Source: Areca catechu | Lineage: Eukaryota > Streptophyta > Magnoliopsida > Arecales > Arecaceae | Assembly (NCBI GenBank): GCA_021397845.1 | Contig: CM038044.1 | Span: 85,817,942 to 85,881,941, forward strand | Reading direction: 5' to 3' | Length of the DNA: 64,000 bases | Shown: positions 1-10,106 of the stretch, one piece after another | Position numbering within the stretch: the stretch's first letter is position 1 | Layout of the letters: the number at the start of each line of letters is the position of its first letter | Program-made: the position numbers and the translations under genes | The notes under the pieces: model-generated | Seen by the model: only the letters and a program-made list of their open reading frames with translations | Told to the model about the DNA's origin: nothing | Database searches by the model: none

Positions 1-106
1 CCTCTTCTTTCATCTTCTGAAACCCTTGGAGCACTATGGACTTTGGCCATGGGGACGATCTCCGACTGCCGGACCTCTCGTCTGAAGAGAGCTTGGCCCA
101 AGGAGA

Positions 107-868
107 AGGAGCTTGACTTCGGTCGAGGTGGGCTCAACCTCGAGGGAGCTGCCCGGTGAAGGAGCTTGAAGAGTGGGAGCTCTGTCTCGGCCAGGGCAGG
201 AATGACCTCGAGGGAGCTGCCCAGCGAAGGATCTCAAAGAGAGAGAGCTCTACTTCAGCCAGGGCGGGCTTGATCATGAGGGAGTAGCCCAATGAAGGAG
301 CTCGAAGAGCGAGAGCTCTACCTCGGCCAGGGCGGGAATGACCCGAGGGAGCCACCCAGTGAAGGAGCTCGAAGAGTGGGAGCACTAAAAGCGGGAGCTC
401 TACTTCGGCCAGGGTGGGCTCAACCTCGAGGGAGCCGCTCGGCGAAGGAGCTTGAAGAGTGGGAGCTCTACCTCGATCGAGGCGGGCTCGACCTCGAGCG
501 AGCCGCCCGATGAAGGAGCTCGAAGAGCAGGAGCTCTACTTTGGCCAGGGCGGGCTCGACCTCGAGGGAGCCACCCAGCGAAGGAGCTCGAAGAGCGAGA
601 GCTCTACATCAGTTGAGGTGGGCTCAACCTCGAGGGAGCCGCCCGGCGAAGAAGCTAAAAGAGTGGGAGCTCTACTTCGGTTGAGGTGGGCTCAACCTCG
701 AGGGAGCCGCCCGGCAAAGAAGCTCGAAGAGCAGGAGCTCTACTTCGACTGAGGCAGGCTCGACCTCGAGGGAGCCGCCCGGCAAAGAAGCTCGAAGAGC
801 AGGAGCTCTACTTCGACTGAGGCAGGCTCGACCTCGAGGGAGCTGCCCGGCAAAGGAGCTCAAAGAGA
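107..868. repeat. 68-bp GC-rich tandem array, about 11 units
   Basis: Units begin with AAGGAGCTCGAAGAG-like sequence at about 159, 227, 295, 362, 445, 513, 581, 649, 717, 785 and 853, almost always 68 bp apart. One step is 67 bp and one is 83 bp because of a roughly 15-bp internal duplication; the first unit, from 107, is partial. Each unit contains GAGCTC and CTCGAG palindromes and is far richer in GC than its surroundings. Since 68 is not a multiple of 3, the frame rotates from unit to unit, so the open frames seen on both strands are by-products of composition and not genes. I do not recognise the family. It may be a minisatellite inside a larger element that continues to the left. Confidence 0.93.
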
Positions 869-969
869 GGGTCGGACATGGCAGCTTCTGCCAGTGTGGC
901 ATTCTACTGGATCTGACTGGGACTCCACGTCAGCGATCTTGCCATATCAGAGCCCTTACCATTAGGCCA
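869..969. other. Spacer between tandem array and element A
   Basis: A short unique stretch without a coding signal. Similarity to a gypsy leader starts only just before the gag ATG at 988, so the 5' LTR, primer site and most of the leader of element A are absent here. Confidence 0.4.
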
Positions 970-987
970 AAACAACCCAGTCTGATC

Positions 988-1194
988 ATGGAGTACAACT
1001 TTGTAACCTTTCTGAGGTTCATGAATGATCAGTTTGCCTTGATGAATAATAAGTGCAACCAACTAGATAAGCAATTCGAAAACCTAGAGAAAACTAGTAG
1101 ACCCACATCCCATAGAGTTGAACCCATATCCTATGAGCCTAAGAGACCCATAATCCATCAACCTAAACCCACTAGGATCAGTATACTTAGCTAG
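988..1194 (+). pseudogene. gag N-terminal fragment of element A
   Basis: The reading frame opens with a short helical stretch (roughly residues 5-35) matching the gag start of element D at 29783: residues NFxTFLR, then an N/Q-rich segment and LDxxxxNLE. From about residue 36 it jumps to a proline-rich stretch (EPISYEPK) that in D lies after the gag core. The central gag domain is therefore deleted here. It ends at a TAG at 1192. Non-functional remnant; similarity judged by eye. Confidence 0.7.
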
Positions 1195-1239
1195 AACCCC
1201 AGAATCAGTCAATTTCCCCTTAGTCGACCCACCTCTATT

Positions 1240-1985
1240 ACCCCATTGGTTCACCAAGATGCCATTGAAGAAGAAGTGTATGAAGCTGAGGTGAACTTAG
1301 TGGATGAGTATGAAAGTGAAGAAGAGATACATATGGCTGACCTAGAATTAGCTGACCTGGTAGGCACCCAGACTGAAGCCAAGCCAGAGTTAGTTGACCA
1401 TGACTGTACCCTGACTGAAACTGTACTGGTAGGACGCTTAGAAAAAGAGATCCATGAGGAGTCTAACCCTATTGTTATGACCTTACCTAATGAAACACCA
1501 GAAGAGACTCAAGTTATAGAGCCTAGTCCTGAAATCTAAGAACAAGAGAAAATTGGTAAGGACTTGGCTTATTTAGTCTAGTACCCTCAAGAAGACTTCA
1601 CCCCTGTGATTCCAATTGAAGATCTTTTTCCTGAAATCACTAACTCATCCTTCCATAAGGCTGACCTTTATTTACCTGTTCATGTAACCCAATGTCCAAA
1701 CCTTAAGGTCAACCCCATTAGTTTAGGATAATCTCCAAACCCTTTTCTTATTTTCTATCCTACCAAGTCACCCCCGAATCCACTTCTTATTTCTTACCCT
1801 TCCCTGAGGTTTCCAATGTTTCTAGAATTATTAGGTTACATTTTGTTGAGGTTAGCATGTTTCATCAATCCATTGACCCTATTAGAGTTGCCACCTATTT
1901 CTAAAGAACCTTATGGCATCTATTAGGAGTTCATGTTAAGTTTTCATCTGCATGTCACCCACCGACCAAGGGTCAAGCATAGAAT
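1240..1985 (+). pseudogene. Acidic gag-pol linker fused to an integrase scrap, element A
   Basis: An acidic stretch rich in E, D, L and V (about 1246-1539) contains EEEVYEAEVNLVDEYESEEE, which resembles the sequence just before the protease in element C. It then runs, with several stops, into a hydrophobic and proline-rich segment. It ends near 1975 in decayed words matching the integrase motif around LWHLLG and FSSACHP. The same fusion occurs in elements B (7081-7925) and D (28222-28980), so this is a family architecture rather than local decay. The protease, RT and integrase catalytic residues that should lie between are missing. Confidence 0.65.
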
Positions 1986-1998
1986 TAAAATTAAGGAC

Positions 1999-2042
1999 TA
2001 AAAAAAATAAAATAAAATAAAATCAAATCAAATAAATAAATT
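1999..2042 (+). repeat. A-rich microsatellite in element A
   Basis: A run of AAATA/AAAATC-like units. A T-rich/A-rich microsatellite occupies the matching position in element D (28138-28197), between the integrase scrap and the integrase C-terminus. Confidence 0.75.
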
Positions 2043-2660
2043 TTCTTCATAGAAATGCATAGTGAGTCTATTAGACGTCTACAGAGTCATGTGCATAACA
2101 CATTGAAGAATTGCATAAGAATCATATGGCTGACCCAAGAAAAAAGATTCAAAGAATTCAATGAAGGAGACTTGTCATGGTCAGGCTACGACCTGAATGA
2201 TTCCCACCTGAAACCATGAAAAAGTTACATGCCCATAGTAGTGGACCATATAAAGTAATTAAGCAAATTGGACCTAATGCCTACTTGTTTGAGTTACCAC
2301 CTGAACTAGGTATTAGTTCTACTTTCAACATTTTAGACCTTATAGTGTATAGGGAGCTAACATTGATTCCTAGTGAGCCTTTTGAGCCTAATCCAATCCT
2401 TGAGAGTGAGCCAATCCATGTATGTCTACCTGCCATACTACCAGCCCGGAGAGACAGGATCGAGCGGATCTTGGATGACAAGATTATCGCAACTCAGAGC
2501 AAAGGCTATCAACGATATCTGGTTCATTGGCAAGGATGATCCAAGACTAACGATTCTTGGATCATCAGAGAGGACTTGCAAAGAATTGACACAGGCTTAC
2601 TAAAGCACTATCATAGTAAGGTTGATCCATACTCGACCGGGTCGAGTTCCTCCTATCCGG
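2043..2660 (+). pseudogene. Integrase C-terminus plus chromodomain, element A
   Basis: The helical integrase tail (about 2050-2170) is followed by the GPYKVIKQIGPNAY segment and LPPELG, typical of gypsy integrase C-termini. From about 2456 a chromodomain-like module follows, with ERILDD, then YLVHWQG and, in a shifted frame, a WIIREDLQ-like stretch. Chromodomains of this class target chromovirus insertion to heterochromatin in related elements; that is family knowledge, not shown here. At least one frameshift after about 2537 breaks the frame. The segment ends close to the polypurine tract before the LTR at 2668. Confidence 0.75.
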
Positions 2661-2667
2661 GAAGAAT

Positions 2668-3098
2668 TGATGCGGACACCAGGACTAGAACAAAATGACA
2701 AGTCAAACCCACATTCCTGTGAATCACCTATGAATGAAGCCCTAAGCCCAAACCCCATATCACTTGTAAATAGTTATCTTCAATTATATTACTTTAACTT
2801 AGTTGGGTTTAGCCCTAAATCCCAAAATTGAGTCGTCTGTAAAAACTCCTGGATCCAAAATTGAGTCTGTAAAAAAACTCCAATATCAATTGGATCATAA
2901 ATGCTGTTATAATGGTCCAGTGTTAATTAGCCATTTTTACCAACTTTAATTGGGTTTTGCATTTGCAAGCCTAATTAAGTATGGTATGGTTCAGCTATGA
3001 ATCGATTATGTCTTTTGATCAATTTAATCAAGTTGGGCTTTACTTGGTTGAGTCTTGTAATTTTTAGTTGAGTCTTGTAATACAAGAGGGGACCCAAG
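2668..3098 (+). repeat. 3' LTR of element A, first part
   Basis: It begins TGATGCGGACACCAGG right after a purine-rich tract and matches the LTR start of element D at 32724 (TGGTGTCGACACCAGG, minus strand), as well as D sequence for some 400 bp. It is cut at 3098 by element B. Confidence 0.75.
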
Positions 3099-4548
3099 TG
3101 ATGGGGACATCAGATCAGACATAGACTTCAAGCTTCAATTCGTTCTCTAAGTCATGTGTTGGTAAATTTTGCAAAGTCCTGTAATAAAGTCCATCAATTG
3201 AGTCCTATAATAAGTTGAGGCAAGAACTCCAATTGAGTCTAGTGAGTCCCTTGTCTCAACCTCATAGTCCCTTAAGTCCTATTCTTTGAGTACATTTGTA
3301 AGTTGAGCGAGTCCACTTGTCCCAATTTAGTGAGTTCAGTTAGTCCAGTGCAAGTTTATATTAGTCCAGTTTTATACAATGGGAGGATCACCAGCCAAAG
3401 CGGTCACCAAGCCCTCCCAAGCCAGAGCAGAGCCCCAGCCCAGAAGCCCATTAGAAGATGGCTCCCCGGGCCTTCTCTAGTCCAAATAGAAGTGGGCGCC
3501 CAGGGTTTTCCTAGCCCATCTGGGGGCTACCCAAGCCCACTTAGAGGTGCCCCATTTGCTGGCAAGCCCACAAGAGGACGCCCAAGGTCCAAGTCCAGTC
3601 CAAGTAGGTGCCCTAGCGTAAGAGAAGACCAAGTCAACAGGGGAATATTCCTTTCCCAAGCCAACAAAGAATTCCTTTCCCAAGTCAACAAGGAATTGTA
3701 ATTTTATTCAAATTTTGTATTCCTCCTCCTTATCAAACTCTGTAATCCAATCCTAACAAGGAGAGGACCTGGGTGAGCCTATAAATACCCACCCCCTCCC
3801 CCACTTGTAAAAATAATCTTTTATTCATAAAATAAACTCTGGTAAAATTTTCTTGTGAAGCTTGTGTGGTTCTTTGATTTGTGTATGAGAGACTTCAGTG
3901 CCCTAACCCCAACAAACCCTAGCCACCCAAGCAACACTCATCCAACCTTAACACGCCCCAAGATCAAAGCCCTAGCCATCCACTAGCCAGGAGTTCTTCT
4001 TCCACTTCCAGGCCGCCAACATCAGCAACCTTGCTTCCTTCTTCTTTCAAACCCTAATCCATATTTTATTTTCTTATTTCCTTTCTGACTAACCCCTGAC
4101 ATTTGCAGGATCTCTCCAGTGCCACGCCCCTTGAATGACATTTTCCTTGCCTTCGAACGAAGTTGATAAAAAGTCGGTGGATTCACGGGAAAGTGACCGG
4201 ATCATCCAGGTACCGATATGAGAGGAGCGATCTCTTCCATAGCAATTAGAAATCATTGCCTGGTATGTTAAACCTAATTCCCTTCTCTCTTTTTCTGATT
4301 TCTTAAAGATTGAACATGCTCCTAATAGGACTTCTTAGACCTAGGATCCTGATTTTCTTTTCTTTTTGATTAATCTAGCATGTGGGCAGGATGCTAATTG
4401 ATACAGGATAACCCTAACCTAATCTAGGCTAGTTTCAGGAATCAAAACCATAAAAAATCCAAAAATACTTGCTTGCTTTAATATGATTTTCTTCGTTTTC
4501 ATCCCTTGCATATCATCCTGCATCATATTAGAATCTCATCTTTCATCA
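3099..4548 (+). repeat. 5' LTR of element B
   Basis: TG...CA ends, pairing with 8571-10030. It contains a TATA box at 3780, an AATAAA-like signal near 3830, and a U5 with several short C-rich words. The next bases after 4548 lead directly to the primer site. Confidence 0.9.
3780..3787 (+). promoter_or_regulatory. LTR TATA box (element B, 5' LTR)
   Basis: TATAAATA, about 45 bp before an AATAAA-like element. The same TATA box occurs in the other B LTR (9263-9270) and in the LTR of element A (10911-10918), at equivalent positions. It likely drove LTR transcription. Confidence 0.65.
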
Positions 4549-4552
4549 ATTT

Positions 4553-4564
4553 TGGTATCAGAGC
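4553..4564 (+). other. Primer binding site of element B (tRNA-iMet)
   Basis: TGGTATCAGAGC, the standard plant LTR-element match to the 3' end of initiator-Met tRNA, four bases after the LTR end. Confidence 0.9.
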
Positions 4565-5807
4565 GGGATTAGGGCATGTTCTTATATCCTAGTTTAGATT
4601 TCTGCATCTTGAGTTCTGCATAACCCCTCAAAATATAAGACTATTTCCCCTATCAAACTTTTTTATTTTTTTTAATTTTCATGGTGAATATTCTCTATTT
4701 TGTCCTCTATTTTTCTATTTTTTTTGTAGAATTTTTTAGGTCTAAAAATATACAAAAAAATAGTAAAAATAAAACCCTAACAAAAATCTACATCCTATCA
4801 TCTATATTAGGGGTCTGAGTTTCAGTCTGATTAACTATCTTAAGCATTTTATTTTTCTCTATAATTTGCATCACGTTATCTTTGTTGAGTCCTTTGTTTT
4901 ATTAATATTTTTATAAGATTTTACATAACCAAAAAATTACAAAAAATCAGCATCTTAGAAACACTAACCAGAAATCTATCTTTTATGCACCCAGTTAGAA
5001 ACCCTAGGTTTTGCATCATTATAACATTTTTTTTTTTGCATAAAATTTGGTAGATATCATCTTCACAAATCATTCTCTATTCTGTGAATTTTTTAGAATT
5101 TTTGTGCTTTGAAATCTATGCTAACCTGTGCAATAAAATAGACCCACAATTTTAGTTCTGCATGCCTGACTAAACCAAACCTAATCAACTATCAAACCCC
5201 ACCTCACCCAAGCCAATTTTGTTTGCTAACTTAACCAACTCAAATTTAAGTTGCCACCTCATAAAAAGACAAAAAAAATTCATTTTATGTTTATTTTTAA
5301 ATTGCATTAGGTTTCATTGTGTGTTCATCATTTGCATTAAACTAATCTTAAGGGCAATTTTCTATCTCAGATCAGAGCAGGAGGTCATTACCTGTCCTGG
5401 GCCCAAAATAACCACCTTGCATCCATACCCAAACCCTTAATTAAATTCAACTAGCAACTTAATTTGCTTTAGTGAGCTAGGGATACCAACAGGTCGGGTC
5501 CGAGTTATGTAGGTAAACTAGTGCATTCGATTTCTCAACTATTACTGAAAACTGGTGTCTAAGGCAGTAAAGCTAAAGGTCTAGAGGCAATGCCCTAAGT
5601 GGACTAGTGGTTACTTAATTAGGATCCTATCACGGGCAGGGGGAGCCTCCCACCACCCCACCTCTTGCTTGGCCAGTAGAAGGATTAGTTGTTGAGTTTG
5701 GTGTAAGTTGAGTAGACCCATTCAACTTTGGCTCTAGGTCTAGTAAACTATAGTACGTGCTAGCTTTGTGTGCTTGATCGCATTATACACCTTGTTTGAT
5801 TGATTGC
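4565..5807 (+). other. Long leader of element B with conserved cis block
   Basis: About 1.24 kb with no coding signal separates the primer site from gag. The first kilobase is AT-rich. From about 5478 to 5690 it carries words also found in the leaders of elements C, D, E and copia G: an AGGGATACCAACAGGTCGGG-like block (5478-5499), a GTGTCTAAGG word (5554-5563), TGGTTACTTAATTAGGA (5618-5634), and a small GC hairpin GGGAGCCTCCC (5641-5651) followed by ACCCCACCTCTTGCTTGGCC. Position and conservation suggest a cis-acting RNA signal; the function is inferred. Confidence 0.6.
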
Positions 5808-6683
5808 ATGACCACTAGGTCAGGAACCCAATATCATCAATCTAGACCCCAACCCAGCTCAACCAATCTTGAAACTCTCATAAAAGCCATGAATGACCAG
5901 CTGATTGTCCAATTGACCACCCATATGAACCAATCGAATACCCAAATGAATAATAGATTTAACCAATTGACCCAATCCTACACCCAAACAACCAATAAGC
6001 TTGACCATTTAACCAATAGGTTTGACCAGAGAGGAGACCGATTAGGAACCCAAGAGTCCAACACTAGACCAAAACTTGAGTCACCTTTGCCCCCACCTCC
6101 CAACCCTAGGAGAGGCCAATACCTTGACCCATACTTAGAGCCCAACCCTAGGAGAACCCCATACCATGACCCATACTTGGAGCCCAACTCTAGGAGAGCC
6201 CAACACCATAACCCAATCTGGGAGTCCAATTATAGGAGACCAATTGTGAGTTCATAGACCAGGACGAGAGAACCATTAGAAACTTTAGGCTAGAAGCACC
6301 CACCTTTGATGGCACCCTAGATCCCAAGGTCTACACAGATTGGGAAAGAGACATGGAATAATATTTTGAATGGTATGACTAGAGTGATGAAAGGAAGTGT
6401 GAATTTGCCAAACTCAGGTTAATTGACCATGCTAGGTTATACTGGGAAAAAGTAGAGTGCCTAAACAAACAATGATACAAAGCTCTCATAGATATTTGGA
6501 TGGCCATGAAACTGAAACTTAGAGAAAAATATGTTCCCCCATACTACCAACAATGCCTTTTAGACCAATGGAAAAGGTTAAATCAAGGAAATAGATCCGT
6601 GTCAGAGTATATAACCCAATTTGAAAAGTGTGCCCTTAGGTGTTGCATAGATGAACCCGAAATCAGTGACCTTATTTAGGTTT
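5808..6683 (+). pseudogene. gag of element B, disrupted
   Basis: I chose the ATG at 5808 because MTTRSGT opens gag in elements C and D too. Domains in order: a coiled, N/Q/T-rich N-terminus (residues about 15-80) and a proline/arginine linker with repeated NPRR units (5-6 copies). Then, after a stop and frameshift near 6255, comes the gag core (FRLEAPTFDG, then an acidic DW region and ARLYWEKVE) up to about 6680. Several in-frame stops make it non-coding. The zinc knuckle is not recognisable. The family role is the structural particle protein. Confidence 0.75.
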
Positions 6684-7930
6684 AGGATTGGCCTTCATGA
6701 GACATCCGGTGAGAACTGTCTCAATGGCAAATTCAGGACCTAAAGGAAGCCATCATATAGCTGAGAAATTTGAGTCATATCAAAGGAAACTCATGATCAG
6801 TCAATCTAAGTCCAACAAGAGTAAAACCCTTGAACCTAAGTCCAGACCTAGCCGACTTCCTTTAAACCAGCCCATTCCCACTGTCCCTAGCCAGACCCTA
6901 GGACCCAGTCAAGTATGTCCGAGCCAATCCAGCCCGAGCCAAGTTAACTCTAGTCAACCTTAACCCCATAGTATTAGTACCCCTAGATTTGAGTCTAGTA
7001 TTAGTAAGGAACCCCTTAGCCAACCCACCCCGCCACACCAGTCATTAGTCAATTTTTCCTTAGCCAACCCCCTCTTACCACCCCATTAGTTCACTAGAAT
7101 GACCTTGAAGAGGAGATATATAAAGCTGATATGAGCTTAGTGAATGAGTATGTAGAAGAAGAAGAAGAGTTACCTATAGAAGACCTAAAATTAGTTGACC
7201 TAGTAGATGCCCAGACTAAAACCAACCCAGAATTAGTTGACCCTAACCATACCCAAGTAGAAATTGATCTAGAATTAGCTAACCCTGACCATACCTAGAT
7301 AGTAGCCAACCCAGAGTTAGCTAACCCTGACCACACCCAAACTGAAGCTGTAATGGAAGAACCATTAAAGGAAGAAACCAAAGCTCTTACGACCGCAACT
7401 ATACCTGAGGAGACCTTAGAAGAGAACCCAATTATAGAGCCCAGTCCTTTGATTCAAGAACCAGAAGAATTTATTAAGGACCTGATCTCTTTAAATCAAT
7501 ACCCTCAGGATGAAGTCACTCCTTTGACTCCAATTAACTTCTTCCCTGAAATAAATGACCCACTCTTTCATAATGCAGATCATGTAGATAGATATCAACC
7601 CTATAAAGTCAACCTCATTAGTCTAGGACTCATCCCTAAAACCCCTTCTTGTATTCTACTCTTTTCGATTAATATTGAACCATCTTCTTATTTCTTACCC
7701 TGTCAGACTAACCCTAAACTAACCTTTTATTTTCTACCTTTTCCTGAAACTTCTTATATTTTTTTCATTATTAGATTGCATTTTGTAGAAGTTTGCATGT
7801 TACATTCATTCATTACGCATGTCATGTTTGCATATTACTTTTGGAGGACCCTATGGCATCTGTTAGGAGTGCATGTTAAGTTCTCATCTGCATGTCACCC
7901 ACCTGACCAAGGGTCAAATCCATAGCTGTA
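6684..7930 (+). pseudogene. Serine/proline-rich and acidic linker fused to integrase scrap, element B
   Basis: A PSQ/SQ-rich stretch (about 6840-6960) precedes an acidic segment with internal repeats of an ELxxPDHT-like unit, at least three copies between about 7200 and 7340. It continues through EEPLKEE and ends at 7925 in a hydrophobic stretch with TLWHLLGVHVKFSSACHP, the post-catalytic integrase motif. An open frame runs from 7353 to 7925. The same order is seen in A and D. The integrase catalytic triad is missing. Whether this fusion was ever translated as a functional protein is unknown. Confidence 0.65.
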
Positions 7931-8049
7931 GTTTAGAGTTAGTCAAATCTGCATATTAATAAGTGTTGGCATGAGTCATTTACCTACAATCATTAGGTGT
8001 TGTTATGAGTTTTGCACTGCATGATTATAGATTTGCATGAGGAATTAAT

Positions 8050-8565
8050 CATAAGATTATTATAAGCAATGTTTTTATAAAAATATGGTTAATTCCCAAA
8101 AAGAGTCTAAAAGTTCACTAGAAAAATTTTGTAACAATTAGGCTACATACCTGTAAGCTGGATCCATCAAAGTGATAAAGAAGATTGGACTTAGTGCCTA
8201 AGTTATCACCAAATTATGCATTAAGCTCAACCTTCAATATCTCAGACTTAGTAGAGTATAGGGAGCCAGTAATGATACTCAGTAAGTTTTGAGCCTAACC
8301 TTTTCTTTGAGAGTGAATCCAACCCTAAGTGTCCACCATCAAATTAGCCTGTGAGAGGAATGATTGAGCATTTCCTGGATAACCAAGCCACTAGTACTTG
8401 GATTAAAGGCTTCCATGTCACTTGGTTCATTGGCAAGGTCGACCGAGATTTGAGGATTCATGGATCACTCAAGAGGATCTGCAATGCCTCAACCTAGACC
8501 CGTCATAGAAGTACCAGAGCAAGATCAACCTTTACTCGACATGGTTAAGTTCCTCCAACCCCGGG
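8050..8565 (+). pseudogene. Decayed integrase C-terminus and chromodomain, element B
   Basis: Broken words of the integrase tail are readable in shifting frames: PSKVIKKIG near 8165, FNISDLVEYREP near 8235-8270, and an acidic chromodomain-like stretch to about 8500. There are many stops and frameshifts. The purine-rich CCGGGAGAAT just before 8571 is the likely polypurine tract. Confidence 0.6.
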
Positions 8566-8570
8566 AGAAT

Positions 8571-10030
8571 TGATGGGGATATCAGATCAAACATAGACTT
8601 CAAGCTCTAATTTGTTCTTTAAGTCATGTGTTGGTAAATTTTGCTAAGTCCTGTAATCAAGTCCATCAATTGAGTCCTATAATAAGTTAAGGCAAGAAGT
8701 TCAATTGAGTCCAGTGAGTCCCTTGTCTCAACCTCATAAGTCTCTTGAGTCCTATTATTTGAGTCCATTTGTAAGTTGAGTGAGTCCACTTATCCTAGTT
8801 TAGTGAGTTTAGTTAGTCCAGTGCAAGTTTATGCTAGTCTAGTTTTATACAAGAGGATGAACATCAGCCAAAGCAGTCACCAGGCCCTCCCAGGTCAGAG
8901 CAAAGCCCCAGCCCAGAAGCCCATTAGAAGATGGCGCCCCAGGCCTTCTCCAGTCCAAATAAAAGCGCCTGGGATTTTCCAAGCCGATGCACCAAGCCCA
9001 TCTGGGGGCTGCCCAAGCCCACTTGGAGGTGCCCCATTTGCTACCCAAGCCCACAAGAGGATGCCCAAGGTCCAAGCCTAGTCCAAGTAGGCACCCTAGC
9101 CCAAGAGAAGACCAAGTCAATAGGGGAATATTCCTTTCCCAAGCCAAAAAGGAATTCCTTTCCCAACTCAATAAGGAATTATAATTTTATTAAAATTTTG
9201 TATTCCTCTTCCTTATCAAACTCTGTAATCCAATCCTAACAAGGAGAGGACCTAGGTGAGCCTATAAATATCCACCCCCTCTCCCTCTTATAAAAATAAT
9301 ATTTTATTCATGAAATAAATTCTGGTAAATTTTTCTTGTGAAGCTTGTGTGGTTCTTTGATTTGTGTGTGAGAGACTTGAGTGCCCTAACCCCAGCAAAC
9401 CCTAGCTGCCCAAAGCAACCCTCATCCAACCCTAACATGCCCCAAGATCAAAGCCCTAGCCATCCACCAGCCAGGAGTTCTTCTTCCACTTCCAGGCTGC
9501 CAACATCAGCAACCCTGCTTCCTTCTTCCTTCAAACCCTAATCTAAATTTTATTTTCTTGTTTCCATTCTGACTAACCCCTGACGTTTGCAGGATCTCTC
9601 CAGTGCCACACCCCTTGGATGACATTTTTCTTGTCTCTGAACAAAGCTAATAAAAATCCAGTGGATTCACAAAAAAGTGACTGGATCATCCAGGAGCCGA
9701 TCTGAGTGGAGCGATCTCTTCCACAGCAACTAAAAATCATTGCCTGGTATGTTAAACCTAATTCTCCTCTCTTTTTCTGATTTCTCGAAGATTGAACATG
9801 CTCCTAATAGGCCTTCTTAGACCTAGGATCTTGATTTTCTTTTCTTTTTGATTAATCTAGCATGTGGGTAGGATGCTAATTGATACAGGATAACCCTAAC
9901 CTATTCTAGGCTAGTTTCGGAAATCAAAATCATAAAAAATCCAAAAAGATTTGCTTGCTTTAATTTGATTTTTTTCATCTTCTTTCCTTGCATATCACCC
10001 TGCATCACATTAGAATCCCGTCCCTCATCA
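8571..10030 (+). repeat. 3' LTR of element B
   Basis: It starts TGATGGGGAT and ends CCTCATCA, is collinear with 3099-4548, and has a TATA box at 9263-9270. It differs from the 5' copy at many positions. Confidence 0.9.
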
Positions 10031-10106
10031 CCAAGTCAAGACCCATGTGACTCCATGTGCAACCCAAGTCAAGACCCATGTGACTCCATGTGCAATCCAA
10101 GTCAAG
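10031..10106 (+). repeat. 33-bp direct repeat, about 2.3 copies
   Basis: CCAAGTCAAG starts recur at 10031, 10064 and 10097. The repeat belongs to the resumed LTR of element A and overlaps the B target duplication. Confidence 0.8.

Larger units (their letters stand above)
3099..10030 (+). mobile_element. Element B: non-autonomous Ty3/gypsy retrotransposon with both LTRs
   Basis: It is bounded by LTRs starting TGATGGGGA and ending CATCA. The 5-bp target duplication CCAAG lies at 3094-3098 and 10031-10035. The 5' LTR is 1450 bp and the 3' LTR 1460 bp, visibly diverged, so the insertion is not recent. It has a consensus initiator-Met tRNA primer site at 4553, a long leader, a gag relic, an acidic linker fused to an integrase scrap, and a decayed integrase C-terminus. 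No protease, RT or RNase H region exists, so it must have been mobilised by another element. It sits inside the 3' LTR of element A. Confidence 0.92.

Noticed and set aside
34..902. Several open frames of 60-100 codons on both strands
   Set aside because: They follow from the stop-poor 68-bp GC-rich unit. The frame rotates each unit and no domain is visible.
2668..3098. Possible independent 5' LTR of another element starting at 2668
   Set aside because: Its sequence continues after 10035 on the other side of element B, so it is one LTR split by an insertion.
10031..10106. 33-bp repeats considered as a CRISPR-like or regulatory array
   Set aside because: Direct tandem repeats without spacers, in a plant LTR.
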